Of a DNA stretch of 64,000 bases, positions 1-12,500 are shown in pieces. Location: assembly GCA_023228865.1 (NCBI GenBank), contig JALOAH010000010.1:1-64000 (forward strand). The letters are read 5' to 3'. Each line of letters starts with the position of its first letter. The stretch's first letter is position 1. Source of the DNA: Porticoccaceae bacterium (GTDB lineage: Bacteria; Pseudomonadota; Gammaproteobacteria; Pseudomonadales; Porticoccaceae). The notes beneath the pieces were generated by a model that did not search any database, had not been told where the DNA came from, and worked only from the letters and a program-made list of their open reading frames with translations. Made by a program: the position numbers and the translations under genes.

Positions 1-526
1 CATCACTCAGATCAAGGTCAACAACACTCAAGGTGTCGCTGTCCGTTAAACCACTGTCGGTTTCCGTCAGCGAACCACTCGCACTGTCGCCACTCTCAAC
101 ACTGATCACCGGCGCATCATTCGTGCCCGTGATCGTGATCACCACGTCTTGCGTGTCCTGCGCGCCGCTGTCGTCTTCAACCTGCACCGTGTACGTCAGC
201 GTTAACGTCTCACCGTCATTCAGATAATCAAACGATTCCGAACCACTGTTAAACGTCCACGTCAGATTGTTCGTGTCGCCTGGGTCCGCATCGATCGAGC
301 CCGCGGTCACGGTCAGCATCGACGCCAACGCCGCATTGTTGCTGCCAAGGCCGGTCGTCGTGCCAGTTTCAACCACGCCGGTCACACTCGCGGTCACCGC
401 ATCACTCAGATCAAGGTCAACAACACTCAAGGTGTCGCTGTCCGTTAAACCACTGTCGGTTTCCGTCAGCGAACCACTCGCACTGTCGCCACTCTCAACA
501 CTGATCACCGGCGCATCATTCGTGCC
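1..526 (-). repeat. VCBS tandem repeat, 399-bp period, second copy cut by left edge
   Basis: Bases 1-127 are identical to 400-526, giving a period of 399 bp or exactly 133 codons. The unit encodes a VCBS domain running from SVESGDSASGS through GETLTLTYTVQVEDDSG to VVITITGTNDAP. The frame is kept, and identity at DNA level suggests recent duplication or ongoing homogenisation. The array probably continues beyond the left edge. Confidence 0.9.
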
Positions 527-3500
527 TGTAACTGTAATGGTAAGAACACCAAGGTCACTGCCACCACTACCATCGCTATTGGTATAGCTAACACTGGTAG
601 TTCGGCTCTGACCATCATCAAGGTCATCAAAATCACCGTCCGGATCAAAGTCGTAAGAACCATCACTGTTAATAATGAACGAACCACCGGTGCTGCCTTC
701 CACTGCCTGGCCAACATCACCTGTCTCGCCGTTCACCGCACTCACCGTATGCGGGCCAATGCCATCAATGTCCGTGTCATTGACCAGAACACCACTGCCA
801 GCACCTATCGACAGGGTACTGTCCTGATCCGTAGCGTTCGTATCATCAACAGCTACCGGTGCATCGTTGGCACCGGTGATATTCACAACATAGGTCTGGC
901 TGTCAGTCGCGCCTTCACTGTCTGTCACTGTGATAGTGAAATTGTCACTCGGCGTATCACCATTGTTGAGCATCTCAATGGCTGACGCATTCTTGATATA
1001 ACTGTAAGCACCGGTGGAGGTATTTACCGTCAACGTGCCATAAGTACCCACCAGACTGACCGTACCGTTACCATTATCGGTACCGCCGGTTATGTCGTAA
1101 GTCAGGGTATCGCCATTATCAGCGTCAGTACCCGCCAGGGTACCGGTGAGATTGGCATCGGTTGTCAATGGCGAATGAAGAACCTCTGTAATACTGCCTG
1201 CCGTCACCGCAGCAAGAACAGGATCATCATTGGTGCCGGTAATCACAAAGCTGACTGTATCTGTCGCTGTGGCGCCCTGACTGTCAGTCGCTGTTACCGT
1301 ATAACTGAAGGTGATGGTCTCGCCCTCAGCAAGGAAGTCCAGATCCACATCCGTTACGCTGTAATCCCACGACGTGGTATCCGGGGCCGGCGCATCTGTA
1401 ACACCTGTGCTGAAACCAGCTTCCAGCGCATTGGCCAATGAAGTGCTGAGAGTTCCGCCACTCCAGGTCGCACCCGAAGCAAGGCTGTAGGTAATATCAA
1501 TCAGGTCATCAGCATCCACATCACCGAAACTGACGGTGCCGCTTTCTACCAAATCCTGTGCAGAGGCATCAGCAGCCTCCGTGAACCCGGCACTGGCACT
1601 GGCGCTGACCGTAGGATCATCATTCGTGCCGGTGATGGTGACAGTAATCTCTGTTGTCGAACCGTCAGTCGCCGTGAAGGTAATGGTGTCAGTAACGGTA
1701 TCGCCAGCGTCAAGGTCCTGAACACTTGACTGATCAAGCGTATACGTCCACGTACCGCTGACAAGTTCGAAACTGCCATAGTTGTTGTCGCCAGACGTCG
1801 AGGCAACGTCATTGAAGACTGGACTGTCATCAGCATCAACATCACTGATGGCAACTGAGCCAGTAGCTGTCTCTGCAGGATCACCAATATCACCTTCGTC
1901 AACATCGCCTGTGAAGCTGCCACTAATAACAGGATCGTCATCAGAGCCGGTAATACTGAAAGAGGCCGTCGTCAGCGCCGTGGCACCGTCGTTGTCACGC
2001 ACCCGTATACCAAAGTTGTCAGTGACGTTATCACCGCTATCCAGTGCGTCAGTGTCAGTATCGCTGTCGTCCAGGCTGTAACTCACCACGCCGGTGGCGA
2101 TGGTAATGGTTGCCGTACCGTAAGTTCCGGTTTTGCTGTAGGTCTGGCCGCCATCGCTGCTGGACCAGCCATTCTGGGCCAGATATACCTCGTCAATACT
2201 GGCGGTACCATCCACGTCGTCCAGGGTGAGGCCGATACTCGCGGTGTCAGTTCCGGGGGTTCCGTTGGCAGTACCGCCTGCTTCAACCAGTGTTTGGTTT
2301 TGCGTCCCTGGGGTCACCGTAGGAGCGTCATTGGTGCCGCTAACAGTCACTGTAAGGGTTGCCGTGTCCGTACCGCCCTGTCCGTCGGACAGGGTGTAGG
2401 TCACCGTGGTCTGACGGGTTGCGCCCGCAGCCAGGTCTTCGAAGTCGCCGTTGGGATCAAAACTCCACGAACCGTCACTATCGATGGTGAACTGGCCGCC
2501 GTTGCTGCCAGCGATGGCGGCGCCAGCCGACACCGTGGTACTACCGTTACCAACCTGGGTGACACTGAGGTTGTCATTGTCCGGCGTGCCGTCCTGATCG
2601 TTCGAATCAATAACCCCATTCGCTGCATTGCGGCTGATAGCGCTCTCTTCATCGGTGCTGTCGGTATCGTCTACCGCCACCGGCGCCACGTTGTTGACAG
2701 TCCACGTGAAGGTAGCGTCTTGCGAACCGCCATTGCCATCGAAGGCGGTAACGGTGACAGAATAGGAACCCGTTACCGAGGCGTTGGCGGCAATGGTGCC
2801 GCTGATTTCGCCCGTATTGGCGTCAATGGACAAGCCGGAAGGCAGCCCGGTAGCGACGTATGTCAGTGTGTCGCCATCAATGTCATCGAAAGCGGCGGCG
2901 GCATCCAGAGAGACCATCTCGCCGTCATCACTGGTCTGGTCAGCAAGGCCGGTTGTGGTCGGCGCGTCATTCTGTGCGGTGACATCAAAGGTGATGGTGT
3001 TGGCGGTGGCATCAAGATTAATACCGCCATTGGCGGTGCCGCCGTCATCGCGAACCTGGAAAGTAAAGCTGGCATAGCCAGTGCCATTGGCGTCGGCTGC
3101 CGGAGTGAAAACCAGATTGCCGAGATCGGCCACGGCAATTTCATTCCCCGCCGTCACCGCCACGCCGTTGTAGGTCAGGCTGCCTGCGCCGGGCAAGGTG
3201 GAAATAATCACTGAAGAAAAACTGTTGGCCGGACTGTCATCGGGATCGGTGAAGCCAAAGTCGACAGCACTAAAGGTGTGACTGTTGTCCTCGTCGAGGG
3301 TAATGGTGTTGTCGGCTCCCTGGGGGGCGTCATTTACGGGGTTGACCGTCAGCGCCACAGTGACAGTTTCTGTGTCACCGTTGATATCGGTCACAGTGTA
3401 GCTGAAGCTGTCGCTGCCGTGATAGTCGCCGTCGGGGGTATAGGTGAAGGTACCGTCCCCGTTGATGCTGACGGAGCCGTGGCTCGAATCATCATCCAAA

Positions 3501-6500
3501 CTATAGGTTGCCGCCGCAGAAAAGTTGTCGTTGGTGCTGACATCAGCGTTGAGCTGCGTGTCTTCATCAGTGGCAAACCCATCAGCCTGAGCATCATCCA
3601 GGGGATTGACTGTCAGGTTGACAGTCACGGTTTCAGTGTCGCCATTAACGTCTGTAACGTCGTAGGTGAAACTGTCACTGCCGTTGTAGTCCGCATCCGG
3701 GGTGTAGGTAAATGAGCCATCGCTCAGCAACACCACGTCACCATGGCTGGCATTGGTATTAAGGCCATAGCTGCGGGATGCGCCGTGGGTGTCATTGGTA
3801 CTGACATTGGCGTTGAGGGCCGTGTCCTCATCGGTGACAAAACTGTCCGCAACACCATCTGCAACGGGCATTACCGTTAGCGTAACGGTGTGGCTATCTC
3901 CCCGTGCGGGGCCACCGGTCGCCCCCATGTCATTGGTGGTGATCAGGAGGCTGTCGCTGCCATTGAAGTCGGCGTTCGGGCTGTAGGAGAGGCTCTCCAG
4001 AGCGGCGTTAACGTCCGCCTGTGTACCACTGAACACCAGGGTTCCGTCGCTGCCGTCGCCATCGCTCAGGGTCAGACCCGCAGTGACAGACAGGCTCAGA
4101 GAGCCTTCGGCCACAGTCAAGGTGACCTCTACCGGGTTGCCGGCAAGGTCCGGGTCGTTGACACTGATAACGCCGCCCGTGAAGCCAAGGGCGCCATCTT
4201 CAGCCACGGTGCGAGTGGCGGGTGCTGTGATGGCCGGCGCATCGTTGACGGGAACCAGGGTTATGGTGCCGGTCAGTGCCGGGGAAACCAGTGGCCCCGG
4301 GGTTCCACGGGTGCCACCATCGTTGAAGGTGACGCTGTAATCCCGGGTGAGATCAGTGCCCCCAGCCGTGGGATCATCGCCATCGTGGCGGAAGCGTATC
4401 GCCTCGATAATCGCTTCAACCTGGGCAGTGCTCACGCCAGCAGCCAGATTGATGGTCAAGCTATTGCCAGTGCCACCACTGATGCTGTCAATGCCTGTTG
4501 GGGAACCGCTCACAAACAGTCTGTCGCCGGCCTGATAACCGTCCGTGAACGCAACGGTAATAGAGGCACCACTGAATCCGATACCACCGTTATCCGCCAG
4601 ATCAACATCAGACACAGTGGCCGAGCTGATCAACTGCACCTCATTGGTGCTGCTGCCGCTATCAGTCTCAACACCCTGTTCGGTGGCCGTAGGGTTTTCG
4701 GCGGTGCCGGTGAGGCCCGGCTGATCGTTAACCGGATTGACCTGTGTACTCAACGTCTGGGTCTGAGACCAGGTATCGGTGGCCCCCAGATCGGCGCTGA
4801 TATCCTGGCCAACCGCCGAAGTCTGCGCAGAGTCCGCCAGCCTGACACTCAGGCTGCCGGGGGCGCCGTTGTAATCACCATCGACCGGCACGAAGCGCAA
4901 CCTGGTATCGCTGGTGTTGGCGAGAATCAGCGCATTGTCGTCTGCCACATTGGTGGCAATATCGGTCCAGCTGCTGCCGCCATCGACACTGTACTGCCAG
5001 GTGCCCTGTGCCGCAGTTGCAGCGTTGCCCGTTATCGCCACGGCACCGAAGGCTGTGGAGGAATCACCGCCTCCCGCAATACCGGTCTGGTCGTCGCGGC
5101 TATCGTCGTAGCCGGTGCCGAACAGATTTTCCAGGGTATCCCCCACCGGGTTGAGATTGGCCTCATCAATGGCGCCCAGGACACCATCTGCTGCCTCTGG
5201 CCGGTCATTGACCGGGGCGACCTCTGTCTGCAGGGTTACCGTGCCGGCAGACCAGCGTCCGGTTGTACCGGTACCGCCTTCGCTGCTCAGGTCTTTGAGA
5301 TCACCAGCACCTGTGCTCGCAGTTATGGCATCGATGCCGTCACCATCCGCCAGACGAACCTGGAGGGTACCCGGAGTGCCGTGGAAATCGGCAGCGGGGT
5401 TGAAGCGAATCGCCCGTGACACATCCACCACAAGTGCGCTGGAGGTGCTCAGGCCTGAGACCGGAATATCAATCCAGCCGCCGACACCATCGCTGACCTG
5501 CCAGGTTCCCTGGGAGGCGTCATAGTTGGTAGACCCGACAATCGCGACAAACGACAGCGCGGTTGATGCGTCACCGCCATCTGCAATGCCTGTCTGGTCA
5601 TCGGTGCTATCAGAGTAATTTCCAGCCAGCAACGCAGACAAAGTATCGGCGCTTCCCGCCTGGTCTTCCACGGTGACTGATACCGTTTCAGGCCCACCGG
5701 ACGCCACGGGGCTGTCGTTGACCGGTGTGACGGTGAGATTCACCGTATGACTGTCACCCTCGCTGACCGGCCCGGTATTGCCACCGTCATCAACACTGAT
5801 AGCCAGCGCATCAGCACCGTGAAAATCGCCATGTGGGGTGTAAACAAGACCGTTGAGGGCGGCATTGATGGCCGCCTGGGTACCACTGAACACCAGGGTT
5901 CCGTCGCTGCCATCGCCATCTGTCAGGGTCAGGCCTGTGGTGCCCGACAACGCCAGGGTACCGTGATCGACATCCAAACTGACAGTGAGGGTATTACCGG
6001 AGTGATCCGGGTCATTGATGCTGATCAGATTGCCGCCGGAGAACACCAGGCTGGCATCCTCGTTCACGGCCGCCGCACCCGGCGCAACAACAATGGGTGT
6101 ATCGTTGACGGGTGTCAGGGTGATTGTGCCTGTCAGGGCATTGGAATCGAGACCCCCGGGGGTTCCGCGGGTGCCGCCATCGTTAAAGGTGACGCTGTAA
6201 TTCCGGGTGGTGTCGGTGCCACCGCCGGTGGGATCATCGCCATCGTGACGGAAGCGTATCGCCTCGATAATCGCCTCTACTTGTGCGGCACTGGTGCCGT
6301 TTGCCAGGTTGATGGTCAAGGCGGTCCCATTGCCGCCACTGGTGCTATCAATGCCTGTGGGGGAGCCGTTCACAAACAGGCGATCGCCGGACTGATAACC
6401 ATCGCTGAACTCAACGGTGATTGAGGCTCCATCAAAACCAATACCGCCATTATCGGCAAGATCAATATCGTTAAGGGTCACCCCGCTGACCAATTGAACC

Positions 6501-9500
6501 TCGTTGGTGCTACTGCCGGCATCGCCGGCTGCACCCTGCTCTGTCGCTGTGGGGTTAAGCGCTGTCCCCGTCAACACCGGCGCATCGTTCACCGCCGTAA
6601 TATCGATTTCCATGGTGCGGGGGCTGATATCAAATCCACCCCGCTCGTCCTGGACGGAAAAGGTAAAGGTGGTCAGCGGTGCCCCATTGAGTTCGGCATC
6701 AGGGGTAAAGCGCAGGCGGCCACTGGTAATGTCCGCCAGGGCGATCAGATCATTGACACTGACATCCTCGCTGCCACTGCCATTTCTGGTGCCACTGTCG
6801 TCGCCATCAAGCCACAGCACACCGTTCCCCGGCAGGGAATCAATACGTACCGCCGCGAAGGCATCGCTTTCATCCCCTGGCTGGCTATAGCCGAAATCTG
6901 CCTCGACAAAAGTGTAGGAGGTATCTTCATCCGTGATCACCGTATTGTCGCTGCCCAGGGGCGGATCATTCTGTTCGTTGATGGTTATAGACCCTGTCAA
7001 CGTTACTGACGCCGCCGCGCCGCTTCCAGCATTGTCACCGTCGCCATCGATATTTTTCTGGTCATTCACCGTAATCGTGAAGTCCCTGGGTGCCGTCGGT
7101 GGTATGTCGGTGGTATGTTGATAGCGCAAATCCTGAAGGATGGCATCCACCTCGCTGAAGGTGGCGTCGGGAGCCAGATTGATGATCAGGTCGGCACCAT
7201 TAGTGCCGCCGGAGACACTGGCAATACCGGCCAGGGCACCATTGACCAGTAACTGGTCACCATTAACACCGCTGTCCAGGGAAACGGTAATTACGCCGCC
7301 CCCGAAGGTATTGTCGTCGAGCACCCCGGTGGTGGCCGGGTCCACATCGGCGATATTGGGATCACCGGAAAGCAGGTATTCCTCGGCGGTACCCGCGGCG
7401 GCAGAACTATCCTCTGAGGTGATGATATCCGCCGCGGTATCGGTGGCTGTGGGGGCATCGTTTACGGCGTTGATGACCACATCGATAGTCACGCTGCTGG
7501 CAGCCACCAGCGCTTCCAGATCATTGGCAGTCGGATCATCTGCCGTGTTGTATGTCTCAGGAGAAGCTGAGCTGGTTGTAAAAGCAAGGGCTGTGGGGCC
7601 ACCGCTCAACTCATCGGTTTCCGCACCGTGAACCGTCAGTGTGGGCCGGGTATTGCCGGATGTATTGGCATCAAGAGCCGGGACAAAGCGAACCAGCGTA
7701 CTGGCATTGAGAAGCAGCGCGTTGCTGGCGGAAAGGCCACCGGCGTTGGTATCAAAGGTGGCCAGATCTTCCCAGCCGCTGCCCACGTCGATCTGCCAGG
7801 TTCCAAGACCGGCTTCATCGTATCCCGTGAGGGCAACACCGGCAAAAGAGCTAGTGCCATCCGGGTCGCTGAAGTTGGCTCCAAGCAAGGCATCAAGGGT
7901 AGACTCACCAGCCGGGCTGCCATCTTCGGAGGTGGTGAGGGTGGCGCCACCGGAAAGGGAGGGCGCATCGTTGGTGGCCTGAAGCGTGATATTGACCACG
8001 GCAGTTGCAACACCTGCGCCACCACTACCCTGGGCACCCGCATTCGCGTCCGCATTGCCGTCATTGAAGATCACTTCAACCTGTTTAACAACGCCATCGG
8101 GCAGGGCCTGGTTATCGGAGTTGAACGACAGGTTGCGCAGCACCGCGTTGACTGCGGCACCTGTGGCATTGGCGTTAAAGCGAATATGGAGGATGCCGGT
8201 GTCACCGCCACCGTCAGTGCCCACACTGTTATCCACAATGGTCGCCACCGCCGTACCCAGATAGGTAATCACCGAACCATCGTTGAAAATACGCTGGCCC
8301 GAGGTGGTTGTGTCGGCACCACTGATGCCGATACCGTTGACACCACTGCGCACAAAATAAAAGTCGTCGGGGTCGGCGCCAGCCTGATCCCTGACAATCA
8401 GCGTGGCGCCGTCAAAATTATCCTCACTGTTGGCAAGCAGCTCGATTTCAGAGGCGAGGGATGCCAGGGTGCCCTGGTCAAGCACGATGGCCGTACCCTG
8501 GGCATCGGAAATACCTTCCGTAAAGGTGGTGGAATCGCCATCCAGATCCCCCAGGACAGGCGTATCATTCACCGGCAGAACCGAAGCTGAAACGGCAACA
8601 CTGTCCGCCGACAGATCACTGCTGCCATCACGGGAGCTGGCGTCGATCCGGGATTCGCTGCCGACACTGGTGAAGGTTCTGGCCCCACTATCGTCCAGGG
8701 CGAGAACGTCCAGTTGTGGCGTTGCAGGGAACGTGGTGTTATTGGCATCGGCATCGGGCACAAAGCGCAACAATGCAGTGGTATCCAGTAGCAGGGCATC
8801 GTTCTCTGCCACGGTGCCGACATCAACCCAGCTGATACCACCATTGACGGAATACTGCCAGGTTCCCTGGGTTGCGGCGCTGTTGTTGCCAACAATGGCA
8901 ATACCGGCAAAATCCGCGCCGGAACCACTGGGGTCAGGATCACTGAATTCAGCCGCCAAAAGTGCCGCCACCGTTTGGCCATCGCTGTCGCCGGCACCGG
9001 AGAGGTCTTCCTGCACGGTCAGGGTAGCACCATCATCAAATGATGGTGCATCGTTGATATTGGTCACCGTCACTGTGGCCAGACCGCTGCCGGAAAGATC
9101 GCCGCCACTGCCCTGGGCACCGGTGTTGCCGTCGTAAAAGGTGAATTCGATCGTCACTGAGCTGCTGGGATCATCATCGACGCTGGCAAAAGAGACCCGT
9201 TTCATCACCGCACTGACGGCATTCTGGTCAGCATTGGCGTTGAAGACAATCCGGTAGAGACCTGCGCTACCTGTAGCACCGGTGCTGTCACTGGCAATGG
9301 TGCCAACAACCACCGAATTGAACAGCACATCACTGCCGCTTAGCGCCACCGTCTGGCCATCACCGTTGTAGGAGGTATCCAGGGAGAAGCGATCGTCACC
9401 ATTTGCTCCACCCTGGCGGGCAATATCCAGCCGGCTGGAGTCGAAGTTGTCCTCATGCTGGGCAATCAGCTCAATGTCCGACACCAACGAGGCGTCGCCA

Positions 9501-12500
9501 TTGGCATCGAGCCGCACATAGGTGCCTTCGGCGCCACTCCCGCTGCCTTCGGTGTAGTTAACCGTGTCCCCCAGCCCACCAATGACAGGGGCATCATTAA
9601 CGGCAATCACGTTCAAGGTGGCGGTGGCTGTATTGCCCTCGGCACCGGCCTCGTCAATGGCGGTAAAGGTAAAGGTCGGAGCACCGCCCTGACTGTTGTT
9701 GAAGTCTGCGTCCGGGGTAAATGTCATGCCAGTGGCTTCAGCCACGCTGATAACGTCACCCGCAGTGATGACATTGCCACCGCTATCCCGCAGGGTGCCA
9801 TTGGCCGGCAGGGTCTCCACCCGGTAGTTGGTGACGACGGCATCGGTGACACTATCGCTACCACCATCCACGGTGGATGAGTCAAGGCTGAAGGTGATTG
9901 TGCCGTCTTCGTTGCCGCTGGCGGCAATGTCAACGGTGACAGGGTTGTCGTTGACGGGGGATACCGTGATCGCCACGGTATCAGTATCTGTTTTCTCTCC
10001 GCCAAGACCGGTATTGCCCTGATCGCGACTCACCATGGTAAGGGTATCAGCGCCGTGGTAATTGCTGGCACCACGATAGACAAGGCCTTCGAGGGTGGCG
10101 TTGATATCCGCCTGACTGCCGGTAATGACCAGTTCGGAGCTGTTGTTGCCAGAAAGCACAACACTCCCTGCGGCACTAGCAGACAAGGTACCGTGGAGCA
10201 CCGTCAGCGTCACCTCTGCCTCATATCCTGCCCCCTGGTCAACATCAAAGACAGCGAGACGATTGCCGCCAGCGGTTGAGAAAACCAGATCCGTATCTTC
10301 ATCTACCGTTTGGGCGCCTGGCACTGTGTTGACAATGGGGTCGTTGACCGGCTGTACAGTTATGGCAATGGACGCGGTGGCCTGTTCGTAGGTGGTGTTA
10401 CTGTCACCGTCATCCGTCAATACAGGATCGAAAGTCAGCCCATCCAGCGCCTCACCAGGCCCGGTGAGATCCGGGTCTGTTCCGGTATTGCCCTGGTCGC
10501 GCACGGTAATGGCAATGGCATCACTACCGGTAAAATCCACATTGCCGGTGTAGGTGAGGCTGTCGAGGGTGGCATTGATATCACCTAGGTTGCCTTCCAC
10601 CACCAGCGTCGATGAACCTGTTCCGGTGACCACGGCACCGCCAACTGCTGTGGCGCCAAGACTGCCATTGGCCGCAACAAGCTCGACCCGCAGCGGGCCA
10701 AACGATTCATCTATGACACCGCTGCCATCCACACTGTCCGGATCGGCAATGGTGATGCCGGTAACATAAACGGTTTGTTCCTCGACGGCGATTCTCTCCG
10801 CCGGTGCGGTAATGGTGGGAGCATCGTTGATTGGCAGCACATCAATTTCGAAAGTCCCGCTCGGCTCACTGCCGCCGCCGGCATCAGAGATGGTGAAATC
10901 GAAGCTGTCCTCAAAATGTTCAGAGCCGTCGTGGCGGTAGCTGATCAGGCCGTCTTCCAGATCTTGCTGGGTGAAGGTGCTGCCCACCCCGAGAACCTGT
11001 CCGTTGCGCAGCAGGTCGCCGTATTGAACATTGCTGTCGATGCGGAACTGACGCTGGTTCGCTGTGTTATCCGGGTCTCCCGCGGAGAGCACTGCCGTGG
11101 TGATGACCTTGTGCTGACCCTCGTAGAGGGCGGTGCCTTCGTTGGTGACAAAGCCGTCATCTGCTTCGCTGACGGGGTCGTCGTTGAGGGAGATAATGCC
11201 CACATCCACCACGGCCGTGGCTGTGTCGTTGGCCGCGCCGGAATCATCCTGCACCGTCACCCGGAAGCTGTCGTTAAAGTTTTCGCTGCCGTCATGGGTG
11301 TAACGCAACTGGCCATTGTTGACCTGGGCCTGGGTAAAGGTAGTACCCGCCACCACTACGGTTTCAAAAGTGCCGTTGTTATCGCTATCGAGTTCAAGAG
11401 TGCCGTGGGAGGGGAGATCCCCAGCGCTGTCAATTCTCAAGGTGAGAACATCCCCGGCATCCACATCACTGGTAGCAATATAACTGTTATCAATAATGAT
11501 AGAGGCGCCTTCGTCAACCACCACCTCTTCGACAGCGATAACAGGCTGGTCATTGACCGGGTCGGCCTGGAGGGTCACCGTGCCGTTGACGGTATCCCCC
11601 GAAGCATCTGTGAGTTCAACGTTAAAGGTCGTCGTGTGGTTTTCACTACCATCGTGCTGAAACTTGATGCGCCCTGCATCCAGATCGGCCTGGGTGAAGG
11701 TGCCGTTGAGGCGCAAATCCCGGGCATCACCTATGCCGTCTCCCGGGGTGGAGTCAAAATAGAGCACGCCGGCAGCGGGCAGGCTGGTCAGGCGGTAGGT
11801 GAGCTGTGCTGGATCATTGTCGACATCGCTCGCCGCCATGGCGTCACTGTTGAGGGTCACAAGCGCACCCTCATCAAAACCGCCCTGGGTACCCGTCGAG
11901 AGCATGGGTGGATCGTTCTGTACCAGCACCACGACGCGACCGGTAGCGCTATCGGTGTCCGGGGTGGCATCATCCACGGTATAGGTGAATTCAGCGAACC
12001 CGCCAAAGTTGGCATCGGGAGTAAAGCGAATGGTGGCGTAGCCATCGCCCGGATTGAGGTCGCCCGGGTCGCCGTCAGCAATCAGTTCAACAGTGCCGTT
12101 GACCGCCCCCTGAACGGAGACAATATGCAGTGGCGTGTCGCCGGTATCATTGCCCAGCAGTACCGCCTCACTCACATAAAGAGGCGTGTCCTCCGGGGTG
12201 TAGAACTGTTCGTCGTTGGCCACGACCGGGTCATTGCCGGTGCCGGGATCAGTTCCGCCCGGCGTGCCGTCACCGCCAACGGGGCCGCCCCCGCCGATGG
12301 GGCCATCGTCAGGCGTACCATCAGGACCGCTATCGCCAGTATCGTTAACCGTAATGTTCACCACCAGGTTGACAACTGTGCCGCCATCATGGACGCCGCC
12401 CTCGCCATCCCGCAGGGTGACTTCCAGGCTGTCGGCATCAAGACTGGAACCATCGTGCTGGAATTTTATGTAACCGTTGGTGACATCGGTAAGGCTGAAG

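Noticed and set aside
1..526. Perfect repeats as a CRISPR array
   Set aside because: The period is 399 bp, in frame with a VCBS protein domain, with no short repeat-spacer pattern.
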